NCBI GenBank assembly: GCA_010645155.1
Contig: CM021314.1
Span: 7,117,148 to 7,181,147, forward strand
Direction: 5' to 3'
DNA from: Tigriopus japonicus
Lineage: Eukaryota; Arthropoda; Copepoda; Harpacticoida; Harpacticidae
Length of the DNA stretch: 64,000 nt
A model generated the notes under the pieces. It was given only the letters and a program-made list of their open reading frames with translations. It was not told where the DNA came from and did no database searches. Positions 50,255 through 63,985 of the stretch are shown piece by piece. The number at the start of each line of letters is the position of its first letter. The first letter of the stretch is position 1. The translations under genes were made by a program, and so were the position numbers.

Positions 50255-52989
50255 GAGGAGTTTGTGTCGAAATTTACGACCCTCACGTGTGTCGCAATGT
50301 CTGATGAGGAAAAAGGAACAGGTTCCAATTGGAAAACTCTATTCCTGGATGCCCATGCTCATCATTGCTCCCGCTATCTATATGACTTTCCCAGGTTTGG
50401 AGTCATCCTGAAGTTGGGATTCATCTCATTTCCTGTGTGTTTAGGAACATGGTGGTGCACTAGCCAAGTTTGGCTTTCGTTACTGTAGTTCATGACAACC
50501 TCAGAGTTCATGTCTCTCTCGTTCTTTTGGCCACTTTTCAGACTGACCCTTTTTCTACCATTGGTCAATAAGCAAGAAACCAGAAGGTGAGGATAGACTG
50601 GAAGGCATTTCCACACGGTGTTCTACATCTGTGACAAAGAAAAGCCACATAAACTCAAACTGGATAGTTCACACACGGGCTATGAAAGCATGATGGATGA
50701 TGGGTGGAAATATTTGGATTAGCATATTTCCAAAGATGGAGTGATTTGAAATCGTTCCGAGCTAAAACGAACTGAAGTGAGCGAGTTTTACGGGTTGAAA
50801 TCACGATTGGGTAAAGAACTATATGAAGGAAAAGTAACTTTTGTTGGACGTTTTTAAACTAGTCTGCTAGATTACTTTGATCATGCTTCAATCATTAACG
50901 AAAGCAGGAAATATGTTTTTTAATGAAAAATAAAAGCTGTAGTCTTAAATAAAGTGCTTTATTGGGCACATTCGTCCTTACCGCCTCGTCGATCACAAAT
51001 GTTTTGGGCTCAGCGTGGAAAAGCAAACAAAACCCAAGGCGAGATGTGATCGATTTTCGTCAAAAGGGACAAAAAAAAACGAACTGGAGACGCTTCCACG
51101 CGAGATGAATGCCATCTTTTTAAAGATTTTCCATCTTGATGCATTCACTCACCCGTTGCAGACATTCTCAAGTGAGAACTAGATTCAAAGATAACTAGCA
51201 TGAAAATCGAGAATTCCATTTTTTCCAGTGATTCGTGTGCTAGTTTGTAACACGTTTTGTTATTGTTATTGTTTGGCAGGGCAAAAAATCGATGACAGAC
51301 CTTCGAACGCTTTTTTGGGGTTCTAATCCACCTTACTAAGATTGATTGCTCTGCCCGAGTCTTTCTTCGCTATTGATAAAACCAAATTGAAACTGAACTA
51401 GAAAACCGGGCGTTCTTCCAACGGAAATGTTTCAAAACATACGATGCAAAGCCTTGTTTTCAGCCGGACTCCCAAGAGCATCCTCCTAGTTTGGAACCAC
51501 TCCGCATTCGCCTTTGGAAAGTGGAAAGTACCGGAGTAATTCAAAGACATGAGAAAGAGAGAGAGACTCTCTAGGATGCAAATGAAAAGAGCATCCAAGA
51601 AGCCCGCAAGATTCTCCTCTTATGCTTTGGTTGGGTTGGGTCGAATATTAAGGTAGCTCATCCGAAATGATAACCATGTTATGCATACTTGATGGTGAAT
51701 CATTGCACTCTAAGGAATGAGTCTCATAACGAAGCCAGAAAAAATGAAACAACAACGGAGAAGGAGACAGTTCCCAACAGATTTGAAGGGGAACTCTTGT
51801 ATCAGATTTAATGTGTCAGGGTGCCACTTTAATTACAGACAAAAATGGGAACATGTTGAGTATTTTTGTAAACTCTAATGGCATTGTTTTTTCTAAAATT
51901 CTAAAATCATGGTAGAAGTCAAAGTTTGACCTTCTGGCAAAAGACAGAACCATAACGCATTTGCTCTTTTTTGGCTCGGTGTTAGAATGCTCAAGACAGT
52001 TAAGCCACTGCTCAGATTACTAAGTAACTCGTATTGTTGGCAACCCTGGCCCAGGAGGTTCTCAGGGTACCCATGGGAATCAAACTTTGTCGAGACAGCA
52101 TTGCAGAGAACTAGTGAGTGTTTCTCAAATCAAATGTTGGCAAATGCCATAAAAAGCCACAATTCTTGCTCTTTTCTAGATCTCTTGTTTTCAAATCCCA
52201 TTACTCTCTGAAGATTTTTCAACGTTGATGAGGAATTATATGGGCATGCTCAATGACCTAGTTGGGTAAAAAAGGCTCAAAACGGCTGAGAATTTGGAGG
52301 TTTGTGAGGCCTTTTGAAGCAAGTTCAAAGGCTTCATCATTTGGCATGATCTCTGAGGAGGGAAAGGCTTTGATATTTCTGATTGGATAAGTGGTCCTGG
52401 GACATCCAAATGGACACGAGGGATCTCAAACACGGTAAAGTTCCACGTAAGAATTTCCCGAGCAACCTTCATGGAACTTGGATCCATAAAGCAAATCCAC
52501 TCGGGGAACCGACTTCAAATCCCGAGTCAAAAGACCCATAATTCATGCTCTCTTGCGTCCTTGTTCCAAAATACTCAAGATATTGCTTTGTGTTAAAGGT
52601 AACAAACAAAACCACTGTATCGATCTAAAAAAATTATATCCTCCGTCTGAACTATAATGAATGTATATGGAGCCCTTCAAATTGGAACTGGTTTTTCCCA
52701 TTTTCAAAGGTTGAATTTGACTTGAACCTTTTTGAAAGCTCCTAATTGTGTTTTTTAAGCAGTGGTTGAGGTTTGGCTGAGGAAGATAGCAAGAATCAAG
52801 GGAAAGGTGTATGGGAATAATATGGCGCACATGCTTCCTGCTCCATCTTAGGCGCCGGTTGTCATAATTCATGGCAAAACTTTTCGAAACTTTACTCAAG
52901 CAAGAAATAGTGGAGTCCCTGTATTGTGTGTACACGTAGAGCTCCAAGAATTACTCTTTTACTAGACTAGAACATGGAACTTTTGCTAA

Positions 52990-53592
52990 GAAAGAATAAA
53001 TGCCCCGGGAAATACAACAGTGTTCCAAAGGGAAGGGGGAACAGGAAACAAGTCCACCAAAAACTACGCCTCCCTTATAATAACCAAGTGCGTTGGAAAA
53101 AGGGTTCAAGTCCGTAAAAAGTTTGCGCTCTGTAACAAGCCTCATGTAATCGAAATTAATGGACATACAAAAGAAATATACAAATTCCAAAAGTCGTTCC
53201 AGCTTGCCTTTAAGTACATAGGCCTTCATGGATGTGTGAAGGCTAATGGTCAATTTTTTTACCCTTGGATCCGACATGACTTTAACTATCTAACAAAGAA
53301 AAGTGCTCTACTTCAAAACTTTGTGAGATGGACTGACGTGTCCAGAGGTCACAAAGACTTTCTATGTTTTTTGTGCATTATTTGTTCTTTCTACAATCTT
53401 TCAAAGGTTGATAGACTTGGGTTTATGGAATGCCTTTGTTTGCTTTATAACGTAAACCAAATCGCTTCCCTAGACCTGATCCCATTGTTACTTCTTTTCA
53501 CGAGAGGGGCGAAACGGGCTAAGATTTATGTGTTTGTAGATAAATCCTTGATTTTGCCGATCCTCAGTTTCAAGAACGGAATAAAAAGCTAG
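52990..53592 (+). CDS. Unrecognised 201-codon open frame without ATG start
   Basis: Open for about 600 bp in moderately AT-rich DNA, which is long for chance. The first ATG is far inside (GFMECLCLL). The N-terminal half is basic and soluble-looking (KRVQVRKKFALCNKPHVIEI, NGHTKEIYKFQKSFQ, YIGLHGCVKANGQFFYPW) and the C-terminal half is hydrophobic and Cys-rich (FLCFLCIICSFYNLSK). No domain recognised. It could be an internal exon, a decayed mobile-element gene or chance. No transposase, integrase or polymerase motif is visible. Confidence 0.25.
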   Translation, partial: ERINAPGNTTVFQREGGTGNKSTKNYASLIITKCVGKRVQVRKKFALCNKPHVIEINGHTKEIYKFQKSFQLAFKYIGLHGCVKANGQFFYPWIRHDFNYLTKKSALLQNFVRWTDVSRGHKDFLCFLCIICSFYNLSKVDRLGFMECLCLLYNVNQIASLDLIPLLLLFTRGAKRAKIYVFVDKSLILPILSFKNGIKS

Positions 53593-53958
53593 AGATACTG
53601 GGGGGATCATTTGATACGGAACACCATTTGGACACTTTCTTATCTAGCATAGGGTGGTGTTCATCCGTCTGTCCAAATAGCGAGTATTTCGGAAGCCATA
53701 AAATCTGGCCATATTTTCTGATTCAACGCTCATGCCAGATTTGATCAAGTGTTCCCATTCAGAGTCTTTCTTGGGTTGGATATAGCTGGGATCATCCGGG
53801 GATGAGTGGCTAGATATCGTTGGATCAGACGTGGATTCCGTCATTCTTTTCCCTAATCAAACGACGCGTTTCCTTCGCTTCGTTCTCGCTCTGGTTTTGC
53901 ATTTCAATGCAATCGCTCGATTTCAAGGAAAAACTTTTTCCTACGCTTCAAATTGGAA

Positions 53959-54323
53959 GTTTCCTTCAGTAAACTTTTTCTTGTTCGTGGAACATGCTTA
54001 GTATCAAGTGGAGCACGGCTTTCTTGCGGTTTGATTTTCAGTGCTCATTCCAGTGAATCAAGTAGAAGCATTCTAAAATTCAATAATGTACTTACANNNN
54101 NNNNNNNNNNNNNNNNNNNNNNNNNNNNNNNNNNNNNNNNNNNNNNNNNNNNNNNNNNNNNNNNNNNNNNNNNNNNNNNNNNNNNGTTTCCTTCAGTAAA
54201 CTTTTTCTTGTTCGTGGAACATGCTTAGTATCAAGTGGAGCACGGCTTTCTTGCGGTTAGATTTTCAGTGCTCATTCCAGTGAATCAAGTAGAAGCATTT
54301 TAAAATTCAATAATGTACTTACA
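53959..54323. other. Assembly gap flanked by duplicated 138-bp ends
   Basis: N fills 54097-54185 (89 bases). The 138 bp before it (53959-54096) and after it (54186-54323) are almost identical, with about two substitutions. Probably overlapping contig ends or two alleles that were not merged. Confidence 0.9.
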
Positions 54324-56116
54324 AAGGTCAACCACCCAGTTCCCGAAAAAGAAGGATTCAATTCGAGAAAATTGCTTCTTTGAAATGGGATTTTATGCGC
54401 AACTTCAACTACAATCCTCGACTGATCCAGAAAAATGAGGCCGAATATGATGAAAGGGTAACTTGAGGAAGAGGTCATGAAACATTTCGGGAAAAGAGAA
54501 GGGTTGCTTGTGGGGAGCCAATGGTTCCATGTTCCTACCCTCTCAACTAGTGAAGAGGGGTGATGGGAACCGAGAGAAAGCTGGAAATATTGTTTTGGAT
54601 CAACTCCCTCCTCCCTATTTTATGGTTGAAGAGAGAGGGTCGGCTTGGAATTCCATTTGGGTTCCATTCGGATATTGCTTCCTGACCTTTGTCAAGCAGT
54701 TCCAATTTCAGGACAATGGTTGATGATCCAAATCAACATGCTGAAGCATAAAAACGTTGATGTTCCTGGAATCGTTGCCTTGATTGTTCCACCCATTCTC
54801 GTGCGATTGTCTCTGTCCAGTTCTTGGTATTTTGTATTTTTGCCTTTTTCTCCCCACTTTTTGAGGCAAGCGGTTCCTCAACTTGTACCATGTGACCGAG
54901 CGAATGGTCCAAGACGACATGAGGAACCACGAAATGAATACAAATGATCCACAATTTTTGACTCATACTCCTCGTTTCCGTCAGGGTTGCCAAGCGTCAA
55001 ATCGTTTCCGAACAAAAGGATAAAAATATACTCAGAATCCTAAATTTCCAGACAAGGAACCAACCCTGAGGAGGTAGAATGAGATTTGGCCAGATTGCGA
55101 GCGAGGGAGATGAATCTGATGTTTAGTTAGCTTATCCGACCACTGGAAAGTATTTACATTTGGTGCCACCCTTTTCTTTATCTGAGAAAAGTGAGGCTCG
55201 GGAGGTCCATAAGTACATATTTATACGACTACGTGAGAATTACTCATGATTTTTTTTTCGGTTTAGCGCTTCCATCCTTTGTAGTTCAGGTCTAAGAGTG
55301 AGTGAATGAGTAATTGATTTCTTCTGTCCAAAGTCTGACGAGACGAGATTATGTATTCAGTCTTGGTTCCTCACTTGTACAATATTGAGAACCCAAGACC
55401 CTCCCAACAACCAACCCTCTCATCCCTTAATGTAGCTCTGGCACCCAAACTTTCGTCAATACACTTTGAAAAATGCTCGACCAACTTTCACTCTCCTTGC
55501 AAATGTAAAAGAACAAACTTTGTCGAAGAGCATTTTTGCAACCGGGTTTCTAGAGTAAAAGAAACGGTCGCTCCCAATCTTTAAATCAATACAACACAAG
55601 GGAAAGTTCCAACCTACTCTTGTCCACCCGAATTTGGATCGCAATTGGATCAGGAGCCAAGATGAAGCGACAAAGCGTGATGGAACTATTTCCGGAGAAC
55701 TAAGCTGGAAACTTCCGGCGGGTTTCGAGTTTGGCATTTTCAATTGGAGATAACCAAGATCAGATTGTTCCACCCCGTGGTTCCATTACTCATCTCGAAA
55801 CATGTTCCACGAATTTAATTGATTTCTCACATTTGGAGCAAAGTCCGGGCTTTCCAGTGGAAAAGGGGGAAAATCCGATTGTTTGAAAGAAAAATAAATA
55901 TTGCTCGAAAAGGCTTTTGGGTGTTGTGCAAAAGAGGGTACGGAATTAAAATTCTTAGTGCATCTGGGAACAGGCTTAAGGATTCCCATGGAACAGTCCA
56001 AAGTGCTTGAATTAACGGAGATCCACTGTTCAAATTCATTCATCTTTCTTTTCCCAACATCCAACAAGGTCAACATCAAACACAATCAAGTATTCCTAAT
56101 AAGAACCTGTTTGGTA

Positions 56117-56146
56117 CCCAATTTCCCTTTGGTAAGGGAAATTGGG
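56117..56146. other. Perfect 13-bp hairpin with 4-nt loop
   Basis: CCCAATTTCCCTT pairs exactly with AAGGGAAATTGGG around TGGT. Isolated; no RNA family recognised. Confidence 0.7.
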
Positions 56147-59100
56147 AGGAGCATTGTTGTGATCTTGGAACCACAATCTATTGAATGGCCATTAACGGAT
56201 TCACTTTCTGAATTTCCAATATCAGTTTGAAGTCTTTACCCGTCCGTTTCATCTTGCAACTTCATCCATAGCGAAAGCATTCCAGTGCATTCTTTCAATG
56301 GAGGCAAACTACACTAGCTTCTCTGCTTCGTGTGGAAGCGAAAATGCATTTTCGGGCGCAAGATTTCAATACCAACTTTCAATCCCAAGAAGGATCATCT
56401 TAAGCTACGTGGAAGTCGAACGTCACTTCAAAATATTGGAAACTACTTTATTCGGATAGCAAGTCATTCATGGATGTATCGTTAACCCTCTGATAGAGAT
56501 AACGCTCAGAATGTTTTGCTTTTATTGAGGGGACCAATGGCATAACTGAAGGTGAAATCGTTCTTCATTATGGCGGTTCACATGAATCCATCAATGTCTT
56601 ATTCCGACGTGCAAACAACATTTGTGCTTGATCCGTGAGAAATCTTGCTCCGATTTATGTAGCTCTCGTGCTAGAGTGTCTGACACATTCTCGAGCTCTA
56701 TCGATTAGCTTTGGCATTCTTTACATTCATACTTTGCAATCCGTTCGAGCACGGATATTTCAGGTTGAGTGTTGGAAATTGTTTTGCCCGATGAAGCATT
56801 CAAAGAGAATTGGCAGATACCGTCTTCCTCCCTTCTTGACATTTTGTTCCCTCCTAAGAAAGATATGGAGTCTGTTTCAAATCTGGACACCAATCGGATC
56901 AGAGCGAAAAGAAGACATCGCTTCACTAAACGATGCTTAGGAACAGAAGGAAGACTTGTTATGATGGACATGCCGCTTCGGATATAAAGTTCGTTTTCTT
57001 TATTATCACTTGTCTCGAGGAGAAATGTGAGGAGACTCATTTACCTTCGGTAAAAAGAGAATAGTTCGCGGGATGGTTAGCTCTAAATATTAAACCGATA
57101 TTTTTGAGATGTGTGTAAACTTTTGCTTTTAAATTTTTACTCAATTTCAGGTTGGAAACAATGTAATTAAATTGCGTACACTTTATTCACGAAAAAAAAA
57201 TATTGGAGAGATTTAAATTGAGGACTTTGCAAGACACAGAATATCTTTTTGCTTGAAGAAATTCGTTTGTAATTCTAGTAATCAATAATGAGAGCTTTCC
57301 TTCGTGCTCAGTATTCCAATCTCCAAAAAGTTTGGGCGAGGGTGAAAGAAATAAGGGAGAGCAGTACTAATGAGACGGAGAGATAACAAATTTGTCTTAA
57401 CATGGGCATTTGAAAGTGCATCCGACCACTTGGATATCCATGGCGAAAAACTAGCCCTAATGCTTCGGGAGAAATTTCAGATTTTTTTTTCAGTAAGAAA
57501 TAATTACTCGAGGATATCAATTTGGAAAGTTCATTATCATTCATCCAAGGAAAAAAATGAGGTTTTTACTCCGGCCTAGGCATTGAAACCCAGGTCATTA
57601 ATCAAAATATCAACCAGGGATGCCGTTCTTTCATTCATTACAGGCATTTTCTGCATCCAAAGTGCCACGTTCATGAAGTTGTAGTATGACTGTCATTAAT
57701 TTAGTATTACTAAACAACTAATGGTTTCTCCTAAAAAAGCTTGTAATATTTTGAAGGATTTTTATGACAGACTCTTTCATTGAAACAACAAAAAATCGCC
57801 TTGGCAACACTGAAAGGCACAAAAGGGGGAAATCTGAGGAGCTTTCACTCAGTCTTCTCCCATAATAGGGCATTAGAAGTTGGAAAGGCGTGAACAATTC
57901 TGACATCAATCATATTTAGAGTTTTCTGTCTGAGAGCCAAAAATGGAAATGTACTCAATTTTGGGCAATTCGTCCCACAATTAAAGTAACATTTCAGAAT
58001 TTGGACGTTATTGAACCAATTTCTATTTTCACCCGTTTTCGGTACTCGTAATGATCTTTATTTGGACAAATGGGCGAAGACAAAAGTTTTTTGTCTTGAC
58101 ATTGAAAAGCCATTAGTGGTAATGTGTTGTTGCTAAAAAGCGGTAAATTTGAAAGAAATGTCGACCATAAAGTTGCCAACTCATCAAGCCAATTTCAATA
58201 TCTGATTTGATCAAATATCAATCCATATATGATATCACTATCATACACATTCCTCAAAAAACTGGATGGTAATCTTGTTAGCTCATGATAAAAGTGGACC
58301 AACCAAATGTCAAGATTTGATGTGATGTTTTGTCCTTTAAGGGTGAGAGCATTTTTGTCAGTGGCAAATCCACCCTGAGAGTAGGCCATGCATTTTTTAT
58401 GGCTCCATTTTGCATAAATTCGATTTAGGAAAACGACTTTTTGTGTGGGGATGCCTTTGTGCACGAAAGAAATAAAGGATAAACAACAACGTGGCTTCTT
58501 CCTTTTCCTCTCTTCTTTGGGTACCTTCCACGAATATATTTTGCTGGAGGTTGCCTGACAAAAGTCCCTCGATTCATGTCCTCTACTCCAGTTAAAGGAC
58601 ATGTTGAATACCTTCCATAAAGAGGGCACTTTCTTTTGCTCAATTGTAAATGTGTTTTGACTTTGACAAACGTAATTGTGAGGGGTGCACAAGGCACACA
58701 CTTTTCAAGTATGTACGAGATTGCAGGATGTTGGACGTGGGTGTGAGACAACAAAGCGGCCACATTGATTATTGCTTTATGGCCAAAGTTCCCGGCAATT
58801 TCCTACTTTGCCACCATTTGTTGACGAGAGGGAGATCTCATTCGAGAGACGGCTTAATTTCTCCAGCTCAACTGAACACTGGGAAAGCTCAAATTGGGTG
58901 GAAGAGCAAAATTTACTCATTGAAATGGTTCTCATTTTTGTATCATATACCGTAGCTTGAAACACTCAAACACGGCATGGTATTGCTCTACTCAAAGCTG
59001 AAAGAGACTTCGTTGCCTCATGCAAATTGTTTGATAGTAAGAAAAGTAAAAAGTAAAGTTTAGAACTGGTCTAAAAGCATGATTAGAAGAAAGAGGTTGG

Positions 59101-60872
59101 AATCTTTTTATAATTTATATCTTAGCTAATAGCCCTCAGATATTGGCAAGTCAAATTTTTTTTTCATACGGTCTATTTTCACTGTAATCTTTCAACATAG
59201 TAACACTTGTAAATAATCCGTTAAATATACTTCATTCAATCATTTGTGTATTCAACTGAAATTTTACGTAACGCTTAAGCTAGTTTGAAGAGCCCAAAAA
59301 ATCAAACTTGATTTTAAAAGTCATTGTTATCGTTCGGTTTTAGTCAATGTTTAGAAACAAGGTGGAAGTATTCTTTCCTTTCATTTTCAGTTGTTCATGT
59401 TTCCCTTTTCTGTCTAGAACAGCTTTCGTACTAGCCAGAGTCAGCTCGCTTTTTCGTCTTATCAATCGAGGAAATCTTTACGAGACAACAACTGGGGATT
59501 TGGTCACATAAAATCCATTCCGGTCCCACTGACACGTACGTACGCTATATAACTTATTAGAACCGTTATCAATCGCGTCGATCTTGGAAAAACAAAGTCT
59601 GCCTTGGTTGGCTTGAATCCACCAGAAGTGGCAAACCTCAGTTCCATTAAGACTCTGGACCAACTAATCGAAACTTTAGCACGAGATCCGCCATCTCTTG
59701 AGATGAAATGACTCATTGCGGAACGTCACTTCAAAGGATGCGAGCAAATTGGCATCTACATATCTTCCCGAAATGGAACAACTGCCACATCCGAAAATGG
59801 AAATGACATCGAGTTGGTTCCTCGAGCCCGTAAATATATTGGGAGTGTCTAGCAAAAATGTGTCTTTAGCACGTGTGAAGTGACAAGAAGTCGAGCATCT
59901 TCGTGACCATGTGGTGCACACCGATACCGATGAGATTGGAACATATACGACTTCTGGCCAATCTATGAGATGAGTAAGCGAGTTTGGGGGAACACATTTC
60001 CATTGGATTTGACGACATGCAATCTCGAGCTTTTTCGACAAGTTGAAGCACGTAGTACATCGTACCCATTGTCGAATGATACTTGTTGGGGGATGCATTT
60101 CTTTGACGAATATGGGGTACTAAAGTCGGACATTGTGGAGTAGTTGGGAGAGATGTTCCCTCTTATAAAAAGTGGACTTGCGAGATGGGAAACATGAAAC
60201 ATGAGCTATGCTTTGTTTGTGATTCCCCCCAATAAAAGCTAGAACAATGACCAAGGCCTTTTGTCTTTTTGAGATGAGGAAGGGTTCAATAACAAAGACA
60301 ATTGTGATTTTAAACTCTTGAAAAGGAATGCTTAGTTTCTTACAATGACCATCTACAACGGAGTCTGAAAGTTTTCATTCCTAACAAATGGTTGAAAATC
60401 TTTCGCTGAGGGCTTCTTGAAACCAATCTTATAAGACATTGACCCAAACCAATGGCTCGTATTTTCCTTCCGGAAGTTCCAACCTGGTTCCGTTGAGCCC
60501 ACATAACTCTTCGACGGACGAGTTGGTCAACCATAAGTAGATGGGATTGAGAGGTGCTCAAGTTTCCCAATTCTCATTCTCAAGGGTGGACACGGGGGTA
60601 AGTTCTCACTCAGCACAACCATGTATCCTATGTAAACCAATGGTTCGTTTGGTTTTCAAAGCCACTGACAACGAGCGTTGGGGGAGGGAAGGAAGCCTGA
60701 ATGACGATGGTTTGGAACCTAGAAGGGAACTAGTTCTGGCCAAAGGAGATTACCAACCTGTCAGAAGAAAGACTTGAAGGCTTTGCTACAAGGGGACGAG
60801 TAAGTACATGGAAGTTTGTTGGTGGTGCACAAAATAAATTCCCCCATTAATTGCATTTCTCTTTCGACCCCC

Positions 60873-60893
60873 CCTCTCTCTCTCTTTCTCTTC
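60873..60893. repeat. CT microsatellite
   Basis: Short (CT)n tract following a C run. Confidence 0.8.
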
Positions 60894-63800
60894 TCGGCCT
60901 TCCCTATTCATTTGTTGGTACTGTGGATCGTGAAAATGAAGCCCCAGAAAGGCTCATTACTTGGACATTAATTTCCCATTCCAGAGGTCCCCATCATCTC
61001 TCTTTGTGTTAGAGTGTGTGTGTGAATGTTTGAACTGTGCTCCAAAGGCTCTTTTTTTCAGGCATGGAAAGTGTCATAATGCTGACAAATAGTAAGTTTG
61101 GTGGACGGGTGCACACAAAAGTTGCCATGAGTCGTAGAAAACAAAAAAGTTGTTGCCACAAAAGTTGTGTTTCCTCTGAGGCATCCGGGATGATGTTGAA
61201 CAGTTGGCACAGGTTCATGCTCTGATGCATTCACAGATAAAAAGGAAGACCACAAAGGTTCTTCTTCTCACTGTCACAATACGTTGCTACGTAGCTAGTA
61301 TCTAGTCTCAATGCGGAAGGAAACCAATCGAGAATATTCAATTTCAGCCACGAGTTTAGGACCGCCAAAAATATGCCTCCCAAAGCCAAGTTGGTGGATG
61401 GGAGGGAATTTGGCAGGTGCAATTGCTGCCAAAAGCTGCTCCAACGATGAATGAATGCACTTCAAGGCCTTAAACCACCCTCTGATGTTATGAAGAGAAG
61501 GAGTGGGAGAAAGCTAAGTTTGTCCAACGACAAATGCATCGCTCACAAATTTGACTTCATTTGCATTATGAGTTCACCCTCTCAAGGTTCAAGAGTGGAA
61601 CGTTGCAAACCTCTGGGTTGTATTTAGCATATATGATTGAATATGGGATCGATATTAATTGTAATACAATCAGCGATTCATCTCTAGTAGTCCTAGTAAG
61701 CTGGTCAATCCCAACAAGAACTAGAACAACAACATCTACTGCTGATGTTTGTGCCGAGTGTGATCATGATGGAGGACTTCCAATCTGCTGTCATGACATC
61801 ACATGAGCCAACTCAGACCAATCCCAGCCATGTTTGACAGCTTCATTTGGTATGTTTTCTTTCTATTATTTAACCAAACACGGACTAGGAAAAGATGCAA
61901 CATGAAGGAATTCACTTCAAAAGGGGGGCGTGGTGGGGGCTGAAATTTTGTTGTTGTCTCATTGGTTATTTGTCATTGGAAATTTATTCATGAAAGAAGA
62001 AACGAACTCCATTGCCAAAATGGCACCAGAACCAAATTGGGATCCATTTCCCTCTTTACTCCCTTCGGAGCATGCTTCACAACAATAGCACCCTCTCCTC
62101 CATCTGGAGTGAGATAAATACAGATAAACAGCCCCGATCGATGGAAAACTCCAAACACACAAAAGTATTATCACTCCTTGGCTCACTATTTCCTAGCCCC
62201 CCCAAAAGGTATCCAACAGTGGTGTGCCATTTTCACTCCTGATGGTTGAGGTCAAAGGCGGGTTGTTGGCCCAATGAAAATAAGAATGTGTTCTTGGAAT
62301 GAGGGGTGAATAGCGGATCAATTTGTTGGCCATCAACCCGTCTTTTGTTGTTCCCAGTCCATGGTTGGATTGGTAGAGTCGGGAGTGAGAGGAGAACAAG
62401 AAGGAAAAAGTCTTCTTTTATTACCATATTGCTGAGCCAGAGCTCAATGAGGATGGATCAGAAAAGGGCTGAATACCAAATGAGCTTGATGATTCACACC
62501 CATCTAAAATATCCATGGCAAATAACGCGAGACGATCTATCCTCAAGACTAACAGAGTTAGGCAACCTTGGAATTACTCGAGGAAGAAGGGTTCGGTTAC
62601 GAGATGTAGCGTGCCTTCAAATGTGGGTAAGACATGCTCCAATCGAGAAAAGAGCTTTCTTCCCCAAGAGCTTCAGAGCCACTAGAGAGGGACAGAAAAC
62701 CTTTTAAAATTCCGTCAGCTGGCCTCGTTCGTTTCTAGGGAAAACTCGGGTGTTGGTTATTCCCCATGCTTTCATCCTTTCCACTCCTTGAGGAGCCATT
62801 TCAACAAAATGTGTTCAGGGGGCCCCAACCTGAATGGCACCAAAAGGTGATGAAAAGATCCGGGAGCGAACGGGAGAAAAGCAATGACAGACACGCAGAA
62901 AACGGTAATCAAACCAAGCCTACCGTTTAACAAACTCCCAAGGAGAAACTGGAAACCTTACTTAGTCTGATACTACATTCTGAATAGACCACTAGAGTCA
63001 GCAAAATGTAGAGAAATGTCGATTCACAAGAATGACTTGTTTGGAATAATTCTTTCAGCAACAGCTGCATGATTCATGGTATGACGTCACGTGGCGTCCA
63101 AGGTTGCATCAACAAATTTTGGATCTCGTTCCGACGCTATGTACTTAAATATTCTGAAACCGTCTGGTTAGCTTGATAAAGTTAATTATGATCAGTAAAC
63201 ACGGTGCAAACCAACTTCTAATGAACTAAGCAGAGGAGTAGTAGTATTTGTGGAAAAACTTGTCTGAGTTTGTTTTGGAGCTGAGGTTGGTGGATTAGTG
63301 AGGGGTGAGTAAACAAACCCAACTGCTACTTAACCATGAATGAGCCTCATGGATGGATTCATGGCCACGTTTACTGGGAGAAGATTGCTCCAAGTGAGTG
63401 AGTCTTACCTAGAAGAAAAACAAAACTGGATAAAGCAAAGGCGCTTCATGGATTTCTCTTGGATTTGGGACCAAGCCCCGCCTCCATTCATGTCAGAGCT
63501 TTTCGTGTGTGGAGGGTGTGGGTGCGTGCTAGTGAATTGTAGATTAGTGTGTAACATGCAAGCATCACTCAATTAAACACAGATTCATTACAAGTCTTAA
63601 GGAGAACAACTTGGAAATGTTATGTAATTCATACACGCACACACCCCTGAGATTGTCCATTATCAATAAGATATTCTTAACTAGAACTGGAAGAACAGTA
63701 AACATTTCAATTAGAGCAACACTCACTAAAGTGCTTTTTTATGTAATGATTCCTTAAGTTCGGATCTAAAGTATTTCTCAAAATGCCCATGTATGGTTTG

Positions 63801-63970
63801 TGGTGTTACAGAGAAACTAATTAGAAGGCCAACCTTGGCAGCTGAATTGAAGAGGGGGAACAGAGAGAAAAGTGTGTGCTCCAAGGCTGTGCCAATGGCA
63901 CGGATTACATGATTGAAGCTCATTGGCATTCCCTTTTTCTTCCTCAACTTACTAGCTATATTGCCTCGGT

Positions 63971-63985
63971 GGGTTGGTTGGTTGG
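63971..63985. repeat. (GGTT)n microsatellite
   Basis: Three to four GGTT units near the window end. This is the complement of the CCAA tracts elsewhere. Confidence 0.75.

Noticed and set aside
58195..58701. 168-codon minus-strand open frame
   Set aside because: No ATG at the start, no domain, and a length that can occur by chance in 64 kb; overlapping frames are equally open.
59676..60098. Minus-strand frame with IIRQWV...LEIACRQIQ as the missing SAM exon of gene B
   Set aside because: The spacing between the two motifs is wrong for a SAM domain, the rest ([15 protein letters not shown]) is absent and neighbouring frames overlap.
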